A DNA stretch of 29,712 bases from JBCAWW01 sp039024315 (GCA_039024315.1 JBCCQN010000094.1:1-29712); one strand, 5' to 3'. Counted from the stretch's first letter, positions 20,717-29,203 are shown. The notes: generated by a model from the letters alone, not told the origin. Numbers and translations: made by a program.

Positions 20717-21541
20717 ATGAATAAATATCTCAAACCAAGCTTCTTCATTATAGGGGAGCAAAAGTGTGGCACCTCTTCTCTCTACCGCTACTTGTTGGCC
20801 CACCCCTCTGTTTTGCCTTGTCAACTCAAAGAGCCTCAGTTTTTTAGTAAGGGTGCCCACTTCGTGGAACGCGAAATCGCGTCTTATTGGGCCCTTTTCC
20901 CAACTAGAAAGCATCAAGGTGACTTATCTTTTGTATGGCCGGAACTCAATGAGCAGGGCAGGATTTATCACCTAGAGGTGCAAAAAAAGCGTTTACCAGA
21001 CCAGCATTATATCACTGGAGAGGCCAGCGCTAATAGCTTTCGGGAGGTTCCACCGAGTTTATTACAGCAGTATGTACCAGAGGCAAAGTTGATTTTGTGT
21101 TTGCGCAAGCCTGTCGAACGCTGCTTCTCCTCACATCGCATGCACCAACGTTTTCAGGCCGAAGGCCGTGATCAGGGTTTTAGGGTCCAGGATTTTGAAA
21201 CGGATATTGAAGCTGAGTTAGCAGGCCAACATCAGCGCTATTTGGCTTGTAGCCGCTACATGGATTCGTTACCCGCTTGGGTGGACACCTTTGGTTGGGA
21301 TAGGCTCAAAATTGTCATTACCGAAGAATTGGGAGATCCTCAGAAGGCTCCTCAAATCATGGCAGAGCTGGTGGACTTTCTTGATCTCAAAGCCCACGAC
21401 TATGGTGAGGAGCTACAAAAGCGCTACAATCAAGCAACTAAAGTGGCTATGCCCCCATCCATGAGGAATAAACTAACTGATTACTTTCAGCCTCATAATG
21501 AAGCCTTAGCCAAATATTTGGGTAAAAAACTCCCTTGGTAA
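20717..21541 (+). CDS. Sulfotransferase-family protein (PAPS-dependent)
   Basis: A 274-residue protein of the heparan sulfate-type sulfotransferase fold. The 5'-phosphosulfate loop is GEQKCGTSSL (13-22) after a hydrophobic strand (FFII), and the 3'-phosphate-binding region is LILCLRKPVERCFSSH, with Arg130 and Ser138/139. The family transfers sulfate from PAPS to hydroxyl groups of glycans or other acceptors; here the acceptor is unknown and cell-surface sugar is a guess. There is no signal peptide or membrane segment, so it is probably cytoplasmic. It is transcribed alone: a weak TAACTTTC box (20702-20709) lies upstream, and a gene-free stretch follows. Confidence 0.85.
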   Translation: MNKYLKPSFFIIGEQKCGTSSLYRYLLAHPSVLPCQLKEPQFFSKGAHFVEREIASYWALFPTRKHQGDLSFVWPELNEQGRIYHLEVQKKRLPDQHYITGEASANSFREVPPSLLQQYVPEAKLILCLRKPVERCFSSHRMHQRFQAEGRDQGFRVQDFETDIEAELAGQHQRYLACSRYMDSLPAWVDTFGWDRLKIVITEELGDPQKAPQIMAELVDFLDLKAHDYGEELQKRYNQATKVAMPPSMRNKLTDYFQPHNEALAKYLGKKLPW

Positions 21542-21546
21542 AAAAA

Positions 21547-21573
21547 GTAGGCACGACTCAGAGCCGTACCTAC
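21547..21573. terminator. Hairpin after the sulfotransferase gene
   Basis: GTAGGcACG pairs with CGTaCCTAC around an inner CTC/GAG, giving a 27-base near-palindrome six bases after the stop. A run of seven A precedes it, so the T-run is on the minus strand; on the plus strand no T-run follows. Its placement suggests 3'-end formation of the plus-strand gene, but the poly-T side points the other way. Confidence 0.45.
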
Positions 21574-21744
21574 ATTCACACATTTATATATCCAAAGCTT
21601 ATTGGATCAAAAGCTTAGAGTCGGTCCCTAGATTCATATCCCGAGGAGAGCAATACTTTTTTGCTATTTGCTTTCCCATTAGACCGACTTCCTCTGTCAG
21701 TATCTGCGCAACAAAAACATGAGTAGTAATAAACACCCCAGCTT

Positions 21745-21763
21745 ATTGCAACAATGTTGCAAT
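21745..21763. promoter_or_regulatory. 19-base perfect palindrome, possible operator
   Basis: ATTGCAACA and TGTTGCAAT flank one central A. It lies just upstream of the one-mismatch -7 candidate TATTTTTA (21773-21780) and about 190 bases before the molybdoenzyme ATG. The size and symmetry suit a dimeric regulator, but no regulator is known for it. Confidence 0.4.
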
Positions 21764-21860
21764 CTAATTATGTATTTTTAAAGATTCAAACACTCCCAAC
21801 TTAAGACGCAATTTCCACGTGTATCGCAATACCCTGCAGCACTTTATTTTACTTCAAAAA

Positions 21861-21907
21861 AGACTACTCAAGGGTCTGAACATAAATCAGATCCTTGAGC
21901 CTAGTCT
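21861..21907 (+). promoter_or_regulatory. Long leader hairpin before the molybdoenzyme operon
   Basis: CTCAAGGGTCTGA (21867-21879) pairs with TCAGATCCTTGAG (21887-21899) with one G-T pair and a 7-base loop. Outer AGACTA (21861-21866) pairs with TAGTCT (21902-21907) across a CC bulge, making a 19-bp stem. It ends 42 bases before the ATG at 21950 and has no T-run behind it. It may be an RNA control structure, but no known riboswitch is recognised. Confidence 0.45.
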
Positions 21908-21949
21908 ACGTTCATCTGCATAAATCCTCGCTGATGCGTAAATTGAGCT

Positions 21950-22570
21950 ATGCATATCAATCCTGGCTTCCAAGGCAAAAGGCGCGAAGATCCCGAAAAG
22001 GCCAAACGCATTCCTCCTGGTCAACACCTGACCCACGATTTCCCTGTATTATCTGCTGGCCCAACCCCCAAGATCAGACTTACCGATTGGAGTTGCAGTG
22101 TCGAAGGTTTAGTCCAAAATCCTCAAAAATGGTCTTGGAATAGCTTTCAGAAGCTCCCTCAAAAGACTTATAAAGTCGATATTCACTGTGTAACCGCTTG
22201 GTCCAAGCTGGATACGCTTTGGCGAGGAGTAAGCATAGCGACCTTATTGAGTTTGGCTCAGCCTTCGGCGAACGCTTCCCATGTGATCGCCGAATGCTAC
22301 GGGGGCTATACCACCAACCTCCCACTAGAAGATGTTATGGGCGACAAAGCCTTTATTGGTCTTAAATACGATAACTTCCCACTTACCCCAGAGCATGGCG
22401 GTCCAGCTCGATTAGTGGTCCCTCATCTATACTTTTGGAAAAGCGCTAAGTGGATCAAATGTCTGAGACTCGTGGACAAAGACACACCTGGCTTTTGGGA
22501 AGAGATAGGCTATCATATGTATGGGGATCCTTGGCAAGAACAACGCTATGGCGAAGACGAGAGCGAGTAA
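21950..22570 (+). CDS. Sulfite oxidase-like molybdopterin oxidoreductase
   Basis: A 206-residue protein of the cytoplasmic sulfite-oxidase-like (YuiH-type) family. The N-terminus has HINPGFQGKRREDPEKAKRIPPGQ and the family motif FPVLSAGPTP (31-40). The Mo-coordinating cysteine is expected at Cys80 in VDIHCVTAWSKLDTLWRGV; further conserved stretches are ECYGGYTTNLPLEDV and NFPLTPEHGGPARLVVPHLYFWKSAKW. No Tat signal is present, unlike MsrP, so it should act in the cytoplasm with Mo-molybdopterin as cofactor. The substrate is unknown. The gene overlaps the following flavin reductase by 23 bases, so the two form an operon and the reductase probably supplies or removes electrons. Start ATG 21950 gives the normal N-terminus. 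Confidence 0.9.
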   Translation: MHINPGFQGKRREDPEKAKRIPPGQHLTHDFPVLSAGPTPKIRLTDWSCSVEGLVQNPQKWSWNSFQKLPQKTYKVDIHCVTAWSKLDTLWRGVSIATLLSLAQPSANASHVIAECYGGYTTNLPLEDVMGDKAFIGLKYDNFPLTPEHGGPARLVVPHLYFWKSAKWIKCLRLVDKDTPGFWEEIGYHMYGDPWQEQRYGEDESE

Positions 22571-23282
22571 ATGGCAACTAGCTACGGTCAAAGAGATCAG
22601 AGTAGAAACGAATAGGGTCAAGACTTTTGTACTAGCCCTGCCAGAATGGTCCCCTCACCTACCCGGCCAACATTATATTTTGCGGCTAACGGCTGAAGAT
22701 GGCTATCAGGCAAGGCGGTCTTATTCGATTGCATCTGCCCCAGAACGCAAAAATTTGGTCGCACTGACAATAGAGCGTTTAGAGGATGGGGAAGTATCGA
22801 CCTACCTCCACGACTTTGTCAAGGTCGGAGACAAAATTGAAATCAGAGGTCCTCAAGGAGGATACTTTGTTTGGAAGTCCGCTTACAAAAGCCCTTTATG
22901 GCTAATCGCAGGTGGCTCAGGTATCGTGCCTCTGATGGCCATGCTCAGACATCGTCAACAACTCCAACGGCCAGTACCGGCCAAATTGCTTTATAGCATC
23001 AAAAGTCCGGAGGATGAAATCTATGGGGGCGAGCTCAACCAACTAGCCAAAAAAGACTCGGCCTTTACTATCCGGCGGACCTATACCCAAAAGATCCCCG
23101 ACCAATGGGCAGGGGATCAGCGAAGGGTAGATAAAATCATGCTGCAGGAAGAGTTAGCAAAGTTCCCCTCCCATCCACTCGTCTATATCTGTGGCCCAAC
23201 GACTATGGTAGAGTTTGTTGCTCACACCCTAGTTGAGCTTGGCATGCCGAGCGTCAGAGTACGGACAGAGCGGTTTGGGTAA
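22548..23282 (+). CDS. FAD/NAD(P)-binding ferredoxin reductase-like partner of the molybdoenzyme
   Basis: A 244-residue flavin reductase of the ferredoxin-NADP reductase superfamily. The FAD domain has the RxYS motif RRSYSIAS (56-63) and a second flavin region IRGPQGGYF (99-107). The NAD(P) domain has AGGSGIVPLMAM (121-132) and CGPTTMVE near residue 220. There is no 2Fe-2S domain, so electrons would pass from NAD(P)H via FAD directly to the molybdoenzyme or to a separate carrier. The ATG at 22548 (MAKTRASKWQ) lies inside the previous gene, 23 bases before its stop, a translational-coupling arrangement; an ATG at 22521 is further upstream in frame and less likely. Pairing of such reductases with sulfite-oxidase-like proteins is a known genomic pattern. 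Confidence 0.88.
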   Translation: MAKTRASKWQLATVKEIRVETNRVKTFVLALPEWSPHLPGQHYILRLTAEDGYQARRSYSIASAPERKNLVALTIERLEDGEVSTYLHDFVKVGDKIEIRGPQGGYFVWKSAYKSPLWLIAGGSGIVPLMAMLRHRQQLQRPVPAKLLYSIKSPEDEIYGGELNQLAKKDSAFTIRRTYTQKIPDQWAGDQRRVDKIMLQEELAKFPSHPLVYICGPTTMVEFVAHTLVELGMPSVRVRTERFG

Positions 23283-23305
23283 TGGGGTCCTGACAGCTAT
23301 AAGGC

Positions 23306-25819
23306 TTATTCAATGATCACTTTTCGGCTAATAATCCCTCGTTCCGCGGAGCGTAACCTCAAAACATAGATCCCTGCTGGCAATTGCGATACATCTAATG
23401 CTAATTGAGTTTGACGAGCCGTGAGATCAGATTCAAGCTGTACTCGGCCCGTCATATCTAGCAGGCTTACAGCAAAATGAGGATGATTTGCATTTATGCG
23501 GAGGCTTAATTGTTCATTCGCAGGATTCGGAAACAACTCCAAGCTATTGGCTAGTGAGGGATCAACACTGGTAGTCGGATCAGTCGAAGCAGTATCTGTT
23601 TCAATCGTACTTTGTCCATCTTGGGTATTGACCAAGATAGGCGACTCATCGGCATGGATAAGATCAGCCACTTCCCAGCTGAGGGAGAAAGGTATTTCAC
23701 GCTTGGCAATGTCGTCGTCTAATACCACAATGACAGTTGCAATTTGGCCGAAGCCAGACACCTCTACGCCATCCGTACGAACCATAGCTGCTTCAAATTT
23801 TGAGGCAGTAAAATCATCATAATAGAGGCTTAGCATATCTACATTGTCAGTACCTAACCAAGACACATCAAAACGCATCTCTACGCTATTGGGCACAACG
23901 AGGCTTGAATCATAGTTCATGGCAAAGGCCATCCCATACATATCATTGGCGACGGTATCCATATTGCCGAGCATAATCGGAATCGTCAGCGTATCACCAG
24001 GGTTTTGGGTGGTAGGCATAAGCATGTAGAGAGGCACATCACCACTCGCACTGGTCTTAAGAGCCGTATGGGTGAGGGCATAGTTTTGTACGATCGCGAG
24101 GGTATCATCGGCATTGATCAAGCCGTCGCCATTACAATCTACATGCTTGATATCGAGTCCAGAGGCAAGGGTATCGCCCCATTCGGGGGCATTTTGGCCA
24201 GTCCAACTAAGGTCAGCACCCGGTCGGATGGGACCAGTCTGCCCGTATTTTACCCCGATGGCAAGTAAATCCCATACATTTGCCACTTGATTAAAATTGG
24301 CGTCTCCTGGATAAACCATCCTCGCTAAAGCAGCCGGTGGCCAGCAAGACAAAGAGTCTGGAGATAAACCTATATCGCGAGTAGTACCATCTACGTCTGT
24401 ATAGGCAGGATTACCGGCATCATAAAGTGGCGAACCAAAGGTGGGAAAGAAATCAGATCCCAATAGCGGGTCCGCCTCCAAATTGAAGTAAGCATCAGTC
24501 GAATCGCCATTGGCATTGACCGTAATCGGAATCCCTACAAAAGGTAGCGGGGTTTGGAAAGTATAATTTGTATCATTTTGACTCACTAAATTGTAAGAAA
24601 AGTCTCCTAATACTGTTGTGCCGTAGGTAATGACGCCATAAGTATTATCAACCATCGCGTTCATCTGGACGATATCTCCGCCTATATTCACATAACTCAT
24701 GGCAATTGAATTGCGCAAAAAGAGATTGTTGCGAATTAAAGCAGGGTCAGCATCATCATAGCTAGCAGTGCGGAGTCCGTGAGCGTTGTCGCGAAACACA
24801 TTGTTTTCAATGGTCAAGGCACCATCTTGACGCCCAGAAAGAATGCCGTAAGCGTTTGCTAGATCATAAAATTCGTTACCGGCAATGTAGGCATTAGCTT
24901 CTGACTGAAAGCTGTAGAAGCCAGAGTAATTCCCATCATGTACCTTATTGCAAGTAATGAAGTAGGGGCCGGGTTCGTTATAGGAAGTATTACTACCAAA
25001 GAAGCCCACGCCATACCACTGAAAGTCATAAAATTCACTATTAGTGATTTCTACCCTTCTTTCTACATTCAGAATCACCCCAAAGGTACAGTGTCGCACG
25101 ATACTATTGCTCATCCGAAAGGCTACCACGGTTGGGTCAACAGTGGCGAGGAGAATTTCCTCCAGATGGACCGAATTTTCAGCATACTCAACCACACAGT
25201 AAGTCATCTCGCTGTAGAGATTCAAATTTTCAAAAAATAATCCCTCCCAGCTTTCAGTACCGGGATTGATGGATTGTAGGCTAAACAATATCGGACTGGT
25301 GTCAGTCCCTACCGCAATCATTTGGCCATCGATGGTCATCTTGAAGCCTGGTTCAAAATAGATTTGCGTCCCATCCTCGATAGTAAGGCTGTTGCCGGTG
25401 GGAACGGTCAGGTCGCCATTAGCAATATAAATAGTATCCCGATCCCAAGTCCCCGAGACAGTACCACTGACATATTTTACTGATCCTGGGGCCAAGGTCA
25501 CAGGCAAAAGGGTTTCGTTACCAACCAACAGGAGGGGCTGGTTTTGGTTGTAAAAGACCGTCTGGTAGTTTGCTGCCTGCATACGGATTTCATAAACTCC
25601 AGGAGTCAAATTGATACTGTAATCTCCATTACTTTGCGTAAAGGTTGTATCAGTCTGACCAGAGGTCGAAGTAGCAGTAAAAATCACAGTGATACCACTG
25701 TGGTTACTTTGTCCCGTAAGAAGAGCCGTACCCTGTACTTGTGCGCTTAAAGCGAGCCCACTAAAGAGGCAAATCCCGAGACAAACAATTTTGAGTATTG
25801 AGGAAAGCGAGAATTTCAT
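23306..25819 (-). CDS. T9SS-secreted protein with beta-helix, dockerin-like and cohesin-like regions
   Basis: An 837-residue protein from the ATG at 25819 (MKFSLSSILKIVCLGICLF, a signal peptide ending near LSAQ); an upstream ATG at 25873 would put 18 residues before the signal peptide. After a carboxypeptidase-regulatory/SpaA-like domain (about 28-115) comes a right-handed parallel beta-helix (about 120-430) with asparagine-rich rungs such as NNVFRDNAHGL. Two dockerin-like EF-hand elements follow (PGDANFNQVANVWDLLAIG near 500; DCNGDGLINADDTLAIVQNY near 560), then a cohesin-like beta-sandwich (about 605-700) and a type A T9SS domain (LELFPNPANEQLSLRI to SRKVIIE). Inferred role: surface-attached carbohydrate- or matrix-binding protein. 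A partial GTTCCGCG palindrome (23340-23353) codes for RSAER just before the C-terminus. Confidence 0.85.
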   Translation of the reverse strand: MKFSLSSILKIVCLGICLFSGLALSAQVQGTALLTGQSNHSGITVIFTATSTSGQTDTTFTQSNGDYSINLTPGVYEIRMQAANYQTVFYNQNQPLLLVGNETLLPVTLAPGSVKYVSGTVSGTWDRDTIYIANGDLTVPTGNSLTIEDGTQIYFEPGFKMTIDGQMIAVGTDTSPILFSLQSINPGTESWEGLFFENLNLYSEMTYCVVEYAENSVHLEEILLATVDPTVVAFRMSNSIVRHCTFGVILNVERRVEITNSEFYDFQWYGVGFFGSNTSYNEPGPYFITCNKVHDGNYSGFYSFQSEANAYIAGNEFYDLANAYGILSGRQDGALTIENNVFRDNAHGLRTASYDDADPALIRNNLFLRNSIAMSYVNIGGDIVQMNAMVDNTYGVITYGTTVLGDFSYNLVSQNDTNYTFQTPLPFVGIPITVNANGDSTDAYFNLEADPLLGSDFFPTFGSPLYDAGNPAYTDVDGTTRDIGLSPDSLSCWPPAALARMVYPGDANFNQVANVWDLLAIGVKYGQTGPIRPGADLSWTGQNAPEWGDTLASGLDIKHVDCNGDGLINADDTLAIVQNYALTHTALKTSASGDVPLYMLMPTTQNPGDTLTIPIMLGNMDTVANDMYGMAFAMNYDSSLVVPNSVEMRFDVSWLGTDNVDMLSLYYDDFTASKFEAAMVRTDGVEVSGFGQIATVIVVLDDDIAKREIPFSLSWEVADLIHADESPILVNTQDGQSTIETDTASTDPTTSVDPSLANSLELFPNPANEQLSLRINANHPHFAVSLLDMTGRVQLESDLTARQTQLALDVSQLPAGIYVLRLRSAERGIISRKVIIE

Positions 25820-26009
25820 ATCGTTAGGATTTATCTGCGGATGTTTCGATGGTACAAGAATAGGTAGTAACATTTGGCATCGGAAGGAGAGATTTTCTTA
25901 TTTACGGGATTAACATTTAGACATTAAAAACATAATCCATTGAAAAACAGTTAATTAATAAAATCATCTTATCTGATTTACGTAAATAGGAACTGTTTAC
26001 AAGTACTCA

Positions 26010-27506
26010 ATGAATACTAAACTCCTAGAGGCCTTACGAAGTTTAAATCCGCTTGAGCAAAATCATTTTACCGACTTTGTCAATTCGCCCTATCACAACA
26101 AGCGACAAAGGAGTGTCCATTGCTGGCAATATTTCCAAAACTTTGCCCCTGATTATGACAGTAACCAAATCAGTATTCAAGCTTTAGGCAAGCATCTGTT
26201 TCCCACACAATCGTTTAAACGACAAGCCGTTTTGGACGAGATTTCACATCTCTATCGCCTAATCAAAAGCTTTTGGGAAGCGGAAGGCTTACAGGCTGAT
26301 CCCTTTTTGCAACGCAGCCTACGCTTACAACAACTGAGCGAGCGAGGCATGAATCGGCTGTATAGTATCGAACGTAAAGCCGCCCAAAAATTGCTAGCTG
26401 AAAAGGCCCCAGATCTGGAGGAAGCCTATAAGTACAAACTCGCTTGGTCCACCCTCGACAATGAACATTTTGGAAGGCAGCAAACACGAACTGTAGATAC
26501 GAGTCTCGCCCAAAAATTAGAGGCTATGGATGTGTATTTTCTGGTTCTCATCTTAAGAGAAAGTTGTGAAGCCAGCAACCGCCAGCATATTCTCAATGCA
26601 CAGTATCAACTGCCTCTTTTGAACCCCTTGTTGCAGTTACTGAGGGATCCTAGCCATCCCTACCGCCAAGTCCCGCTCATCAATTTGTATTATCACGCTT
26701 ACCTAAGTTTACAAGATGAGGCCGATGAAACAAGTTATGAAGCCCTACTAAAGACCCTGCGAAAATACCGTGATCAGCTCTCAGAGATCGAAAAGCGGTC
26801 GATGTATAAATTTGCCCAAAACTTTTGCATCCGACAGATCAATAGTGGGCAGGCAGGCTATCATCAGCGTTTATTCGAATTATTTCAAGAAGTATTGCAG
26901 GAGAAGATCATCTATGAAGAGGGAAAACTTAGCCACACCAATTTCAAAAACATTGTTACAATAGGCTTAAGGGTTAAAGCCTTCGACTGGGTCGAACACT
27001 TCCTCGAAAACCAAATTAGGCAGGTCGATCTTCCGTTTCGAGAAAACGTCTATGCCTATTGTCGCGCCGCCTTAGAGGTCGAAATTGGCCAGACCCAAAA
27101 GGCAATCAGGCGCCTCAATAGCATCAGTCATACCGATGTTCACTACCAAATCAGTGCCCGACAGTTACTTTTCAAGATTTATTATTTCGATCAGGATTAT
27201 GAGGCTGCGCTCTATACCATTAGTGCTTTTCGGCACTTCGTGCAACGCAACCAAGAGCTGCCTAAGGCCCGCAAAGAATATTATACCCGTTACCTAAACC
27301 ACTGTAAAGCACTCTGTTTATTGCAGGAGCGCTGGCCGGCCTATTCTAAGCCAGAGGCCCAAATGAGAAGGAAAAAACTACAAACGAAGGTGGAGAGTTC
27401 TGCCCCCTTGGCTAATCGCAACTGGTTGTTAGAGGAGTTGGCCCGATTTGAGCGTTCCGCGGCGCGGAACGCTCAGCCCTACTTACGCAATGGGTCATCC
27501 TCATAA
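26010..27506 (+). CDS. Helical protein of a Saprospiraceae-type family, function unknown
   Basis: A 498-residue, all-alpha protein without signal peptide or membrane segments. It opens MNTKLLEALRSLNPLEQNHF, then FVNSPYHNKRQ, a start I recognise from large paralogous families in Saprospirales and Chitinophagaceae whose members begin with a helix and a SP(Y/F)(H/F)N motif. The body looks like stacked helical hairpins (TPR-like), possibly a scaffold. The last 15 residues, RSAARNAQPYLRNGS, come from a 25-base palindrome (27450-27474) and the region of overlap with the convergent downstream gene; the original end may have been near ELARFE. It is divergent from the T9SS cargo across about 190 bases, which contain the 12-base palindrome ATTTACGTAAAT (25976-25987). 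Confidence 0.7.
   Translation: MNTKLLEALRSLNPLEQNHFTDFVNSPYHNKRQRSVHCWQYFQNFAPDYDSNQISIQALGKHLFPTQSFKRQAVLDEISHLYRLIKSFWEAEGLQADPFLQRSLRLQQLSERGMNRLYSIERKAAQKLLAEKAPDLEEAYKYKLAWSTLDNEHFGRQQTRTVDTSLAQKLEAMDVYFLVLILRESCEASNRQHILNAQYQLPLLNPLLQLLRDPSHPYRQVPLINLYYHAYLSLQDEADETSYEALLKTLRKYRDQLSEIEKRSMYKFAQNFCIRQINSGQAGYHQRLFELFQEVLQEKIIYEEGKLSHTNFKNIVTIGLRVKAFDWVEHFLENQIRQVDLPFRENVYAYCRAALEVEIGQTQKAIRRLNSISHTDVHYQISARQLLFKIYYFDQDYEAALYTISAFRHFVQRNQELPKARKEYYTRYLNHCKALCLLQERWPAYSKPEAQMRRKKLQTKVESSAPLANRNWLLEELARFERSAARNAQPYLRNGSSS
27450..27474. repeat. Perfect 25-base palindrome at the end of the helical protein gene
   Basis: GAGCGTTCCGCG and CGCGGAACGCTC flank one central G. It codes for ERSAARNA in the plus-strand gene and begins 5 bases past the stop of the minus-strand gene, where it might also end transcription, although no T-run follows. 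Its 11-base inner arms are identical to those at 18539-18561. Confidence 0.93.
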
Positions 27507-28075
27507 GCCGAGCCGATGTGGCAAAGGTGATCTAATAGTTCGGCGAAGAGGTCATACAAATCCTTGAGCTGCTGCACATCGGAGATGATACCCTCTGTCT
27601 CAAAGCGAAGCTCGCTCAAGCCTTCCTGAAAAGGATTAGTATAATGCTGTTCATCAACTTTGTTCCACAGCATAATTTGAGGCTGCCAAGAGATAAATCT
27701 TCGAATCCAATTATTGTCAAATAAAGCTCTGAGCTTGGCCACATCATTGCCTTGGATGATAAAATCATCGTCAAATTGCTTGAATCCCACTTCGATATCC
27801 TGCATGCCCAAGGCTTTGTTGAAATTGCTTAGGGCCTTGCGGCGATAAATCCGAAACTCGAAAGCATCTCGATTGACATAAGGAGCGCGAATTTGAGTGA
27901 CGCGCGGACGCTTGCCTCGCTTATAGGTATCAATAATAATGGTCCAATTTGCGTGCTTAGCTATGATCTGATGGCTACCTCTAAAACCACGATTGGGGAT
28001 AAATTCAGCGTCGATTTCTTTACAGACTTGACGCCAAATCGCTTGGCGTTGGGGACCAAAGCGGGCAATACCCAT
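27479..28075 (-). CDS. Conserved protein of unknown function
   Basis: A 198-residue soluble protein. It contains a basic, strand-rich first half (QVCKEIDAEFIPNRG, WTIIIDTYKRGKRPRVTQIRAPY) and a central motif FNKALGMQDIEVGFKQFDDDFIIQGNDVAKLRALF that I believe is shared by an uncharacterised family in Bacteroidota and Cyanobacteria, possibly the DUF3137 type. No catalytic signature is visible. There is no signal peptide. Its 3' end overlaps the convergent helical protein gene by 28 bases, and its stop is followed after 5 bases by the 27450-27474 palindrome. It lies 72 bases downstream of the PorV/PorQ-like gene and may be part of the same transcript. Confidence 0.6.
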   Translation of the reverse strand: MGIARFGPQRQAIWRQVCKEIDAEFIPNRGFRGSHQIIAKHANWTIIIDTYKRGKRPRVTQIRAPYVNRDAFEFRIYRRKALSNFNKALGMQDIEVGFKQFDDDFIIQGNDVAKLRALFDNNWIRRFISWQPQIMLWNKVDEQHYTNPFQEGLSELRFETEGIISDVQQLKDLYDLFAELLDHLCHIGSAYEDDPLRK

Positions 28076-28147
28076 AGCTTAATGATTGATTAGGGAAATA
28101 ATTGAAGGTTTGAATATAATGAAAAGCCGCTACCTCCAAAGCTGTTG

Positions 28148-29152
28148 CTAGCGGGTCTCCGAATTGATGCGAAATTGTAAACCTACTCGATGCACCACGC
28201 CTAAAAAACGCATGGGATCAAAGCCATAATCCAAAATCAAAGGGTGGCGTCCAACCCGCATCCTCACCCCTACCCCAGCGGTTGGGAAGTCTTGGTCGGC
28301 CACATTGAGTTTGTAGCCAGCTCGCAAGAAGAGGAGGTCTTTATAATTATATTCTAAGCCAAAACGGATATTCTCCGCATTATCGTTAGGGTGGTTGAGT
28401 TGCAATAAAGTGGTAAGAGATTGATCACCCGTTTGGCTACGCCAAGGCACCATCGACAAACCGAGTTTGAAGACCGTAGGCGCAGGATAATCGTCCAAAT
28501 TGATCGAAGTCGGATAGAAGTTAGGATCACGATCGAGCGTTCCGCGAAGCGTGGAGTTAGGACCGAAACTCTGCACCATTACGGCAAAACGTAGATCTTT
28601 GAAATCAGTGCGATACAAAAAACCTAAGTCCACGACCCCAGTGTTAGCGGTAAAATTGGCAAGACGCTCCTGCACAAATTTGGCACTAGCCCCCCAACTA
28701 AACTGATCAGTCAACTGCTTGGAGTAAGTCAGTCCAGCCGTCATGTAGGTAGCGTAAAAAAACTCCCCAGTCCCGTTAGGCTGAAACTCCGTTCGGACAG
28801 GCATTTGCCCAGAACTCAATCCACTCAGCGAGAAGGCGAAGTGCCCAATATTGGTAGGCCTGCTGACACTTAGGTAGGCATAATTGATGTCCGCCACCCA
28901 AAAAGTATTCGCAGCTGCAATCTGTACCTCTTCTGTTTCGGACAGCGCAGCCGGATTGGTATAAGCAGAGTAGGCATCCCCAGTTAAGCAAATATTAGCA
29001 CTCGCCAATCCTGCGGCTCTCGGACTCACTTCCATCTTGAGGAAGGTCAAAGCAGAAATACCCGCTCTTTGTGCGCCCAAAGCAGGAAAGAGTTGCGCAA
29101 AAATCGCCATCGGGAAAAGCAACGCAATACACAGAAGTAGAGTTCGGAACAT
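28148..29152 (-). CDS. PorV/PorQ-family outer-membrane protein (T9SS-associated)
   Basis: A 334-residue protein with a signal peptide (MFRTLLLCIALLFPMAIFAQ) and the family-typical start of the mature part, FLKMEVSPRAAGLASANICLTGDAYSAYTNPAAL, followed by alternating beta strands up to the terminal VGLQFRINSETR. This matches PorV/PorQ-like barrels of the FadL fold. In known systems PorV delivers cargo to the sortase PorU and PorQ takes part in attachment; which of these it is cannot be settled from sequence. The neighbour upstream is a T9SS cargo, which fits. A partial palindrome (28535-28556) codes for STLRGTL. TACCTTTG (29172-29179, minus) is a good -7 candidate 20 bases from the ATG. Confidence 0.8.
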   Translation of the reverse strand: MFRTLLLCIALLFPMAIFAQLFPALGAQRAGISALTFLKMEVSPRAAGLASANICLTGDAYSAYTNPAALSETEEVQIAAANTFWVADINYAYLSVSRPTNIGHFAFSLSGLSSGQMPVRTEFQPNGTGEFFYATYMTAGLTYSKQLTDQFSWGASAKFVQERLANFTANTGVVDLGFLYRTDFKDLRFAVMVQSFGPNSTLRGTLDRDPNFYPTSINLDDYPAPTVFKLGLSMVPWRSQTGDQSLTTLLQLNHPNDNAENIRFGLEYNYKDLLFLRAGYKLNVADQDFPTAGVGVRMRVGRHPLILDYGFDPMRFLGVVHRVGLQFRINSETR

Positions 29153-29171
29153 GGAATTGAGTTTCTAGGCA

Positions 29172-29203
29172 CAAAGGTAAACAAAGAAGGGTCCGGCTTG
29201 CAA
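29172..29203 (-). promoter_or_regulatory. Candidate promoter of the PorV/PorQ-like gene
   Basis: On the minus strand TACCTTTG (29172-29179) fits TAnnTTTG, with TTG (29201-29203) 21 bases upstream, slightly longer than the usual spacing. The TTG lies inside the terminator hairpin of the preceding gene. Confidence 0.45.

Larger units (their letters stand above)
21542..21949. other. Gene-free stretch rich in inverted repeats
   Basis: No convincing coding frame spans these 408 bases. They contain three inverted repeats described separately (21547-21573, 21745-21763, 21861-21907) and a weak pair AGTCGGTC/GACCGACT about 60 bases apart near 21620-21690. The stretch holds the 3' end of the sulfotransferase transcript and the promoter and leader of the molybdoenzyme operon. 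TATTTTTA at 21773-21780 is a one-mismatch -7 candidate. Confidence 0.6.

Noticed and set aside
21547..21573. Terminator for a minus-strand gene in the 21542-21949 gap
   Set aside because: The T-run is on the minus strand, but no minus-strand gene lies upstream of it; it is kept only as a hairpin.
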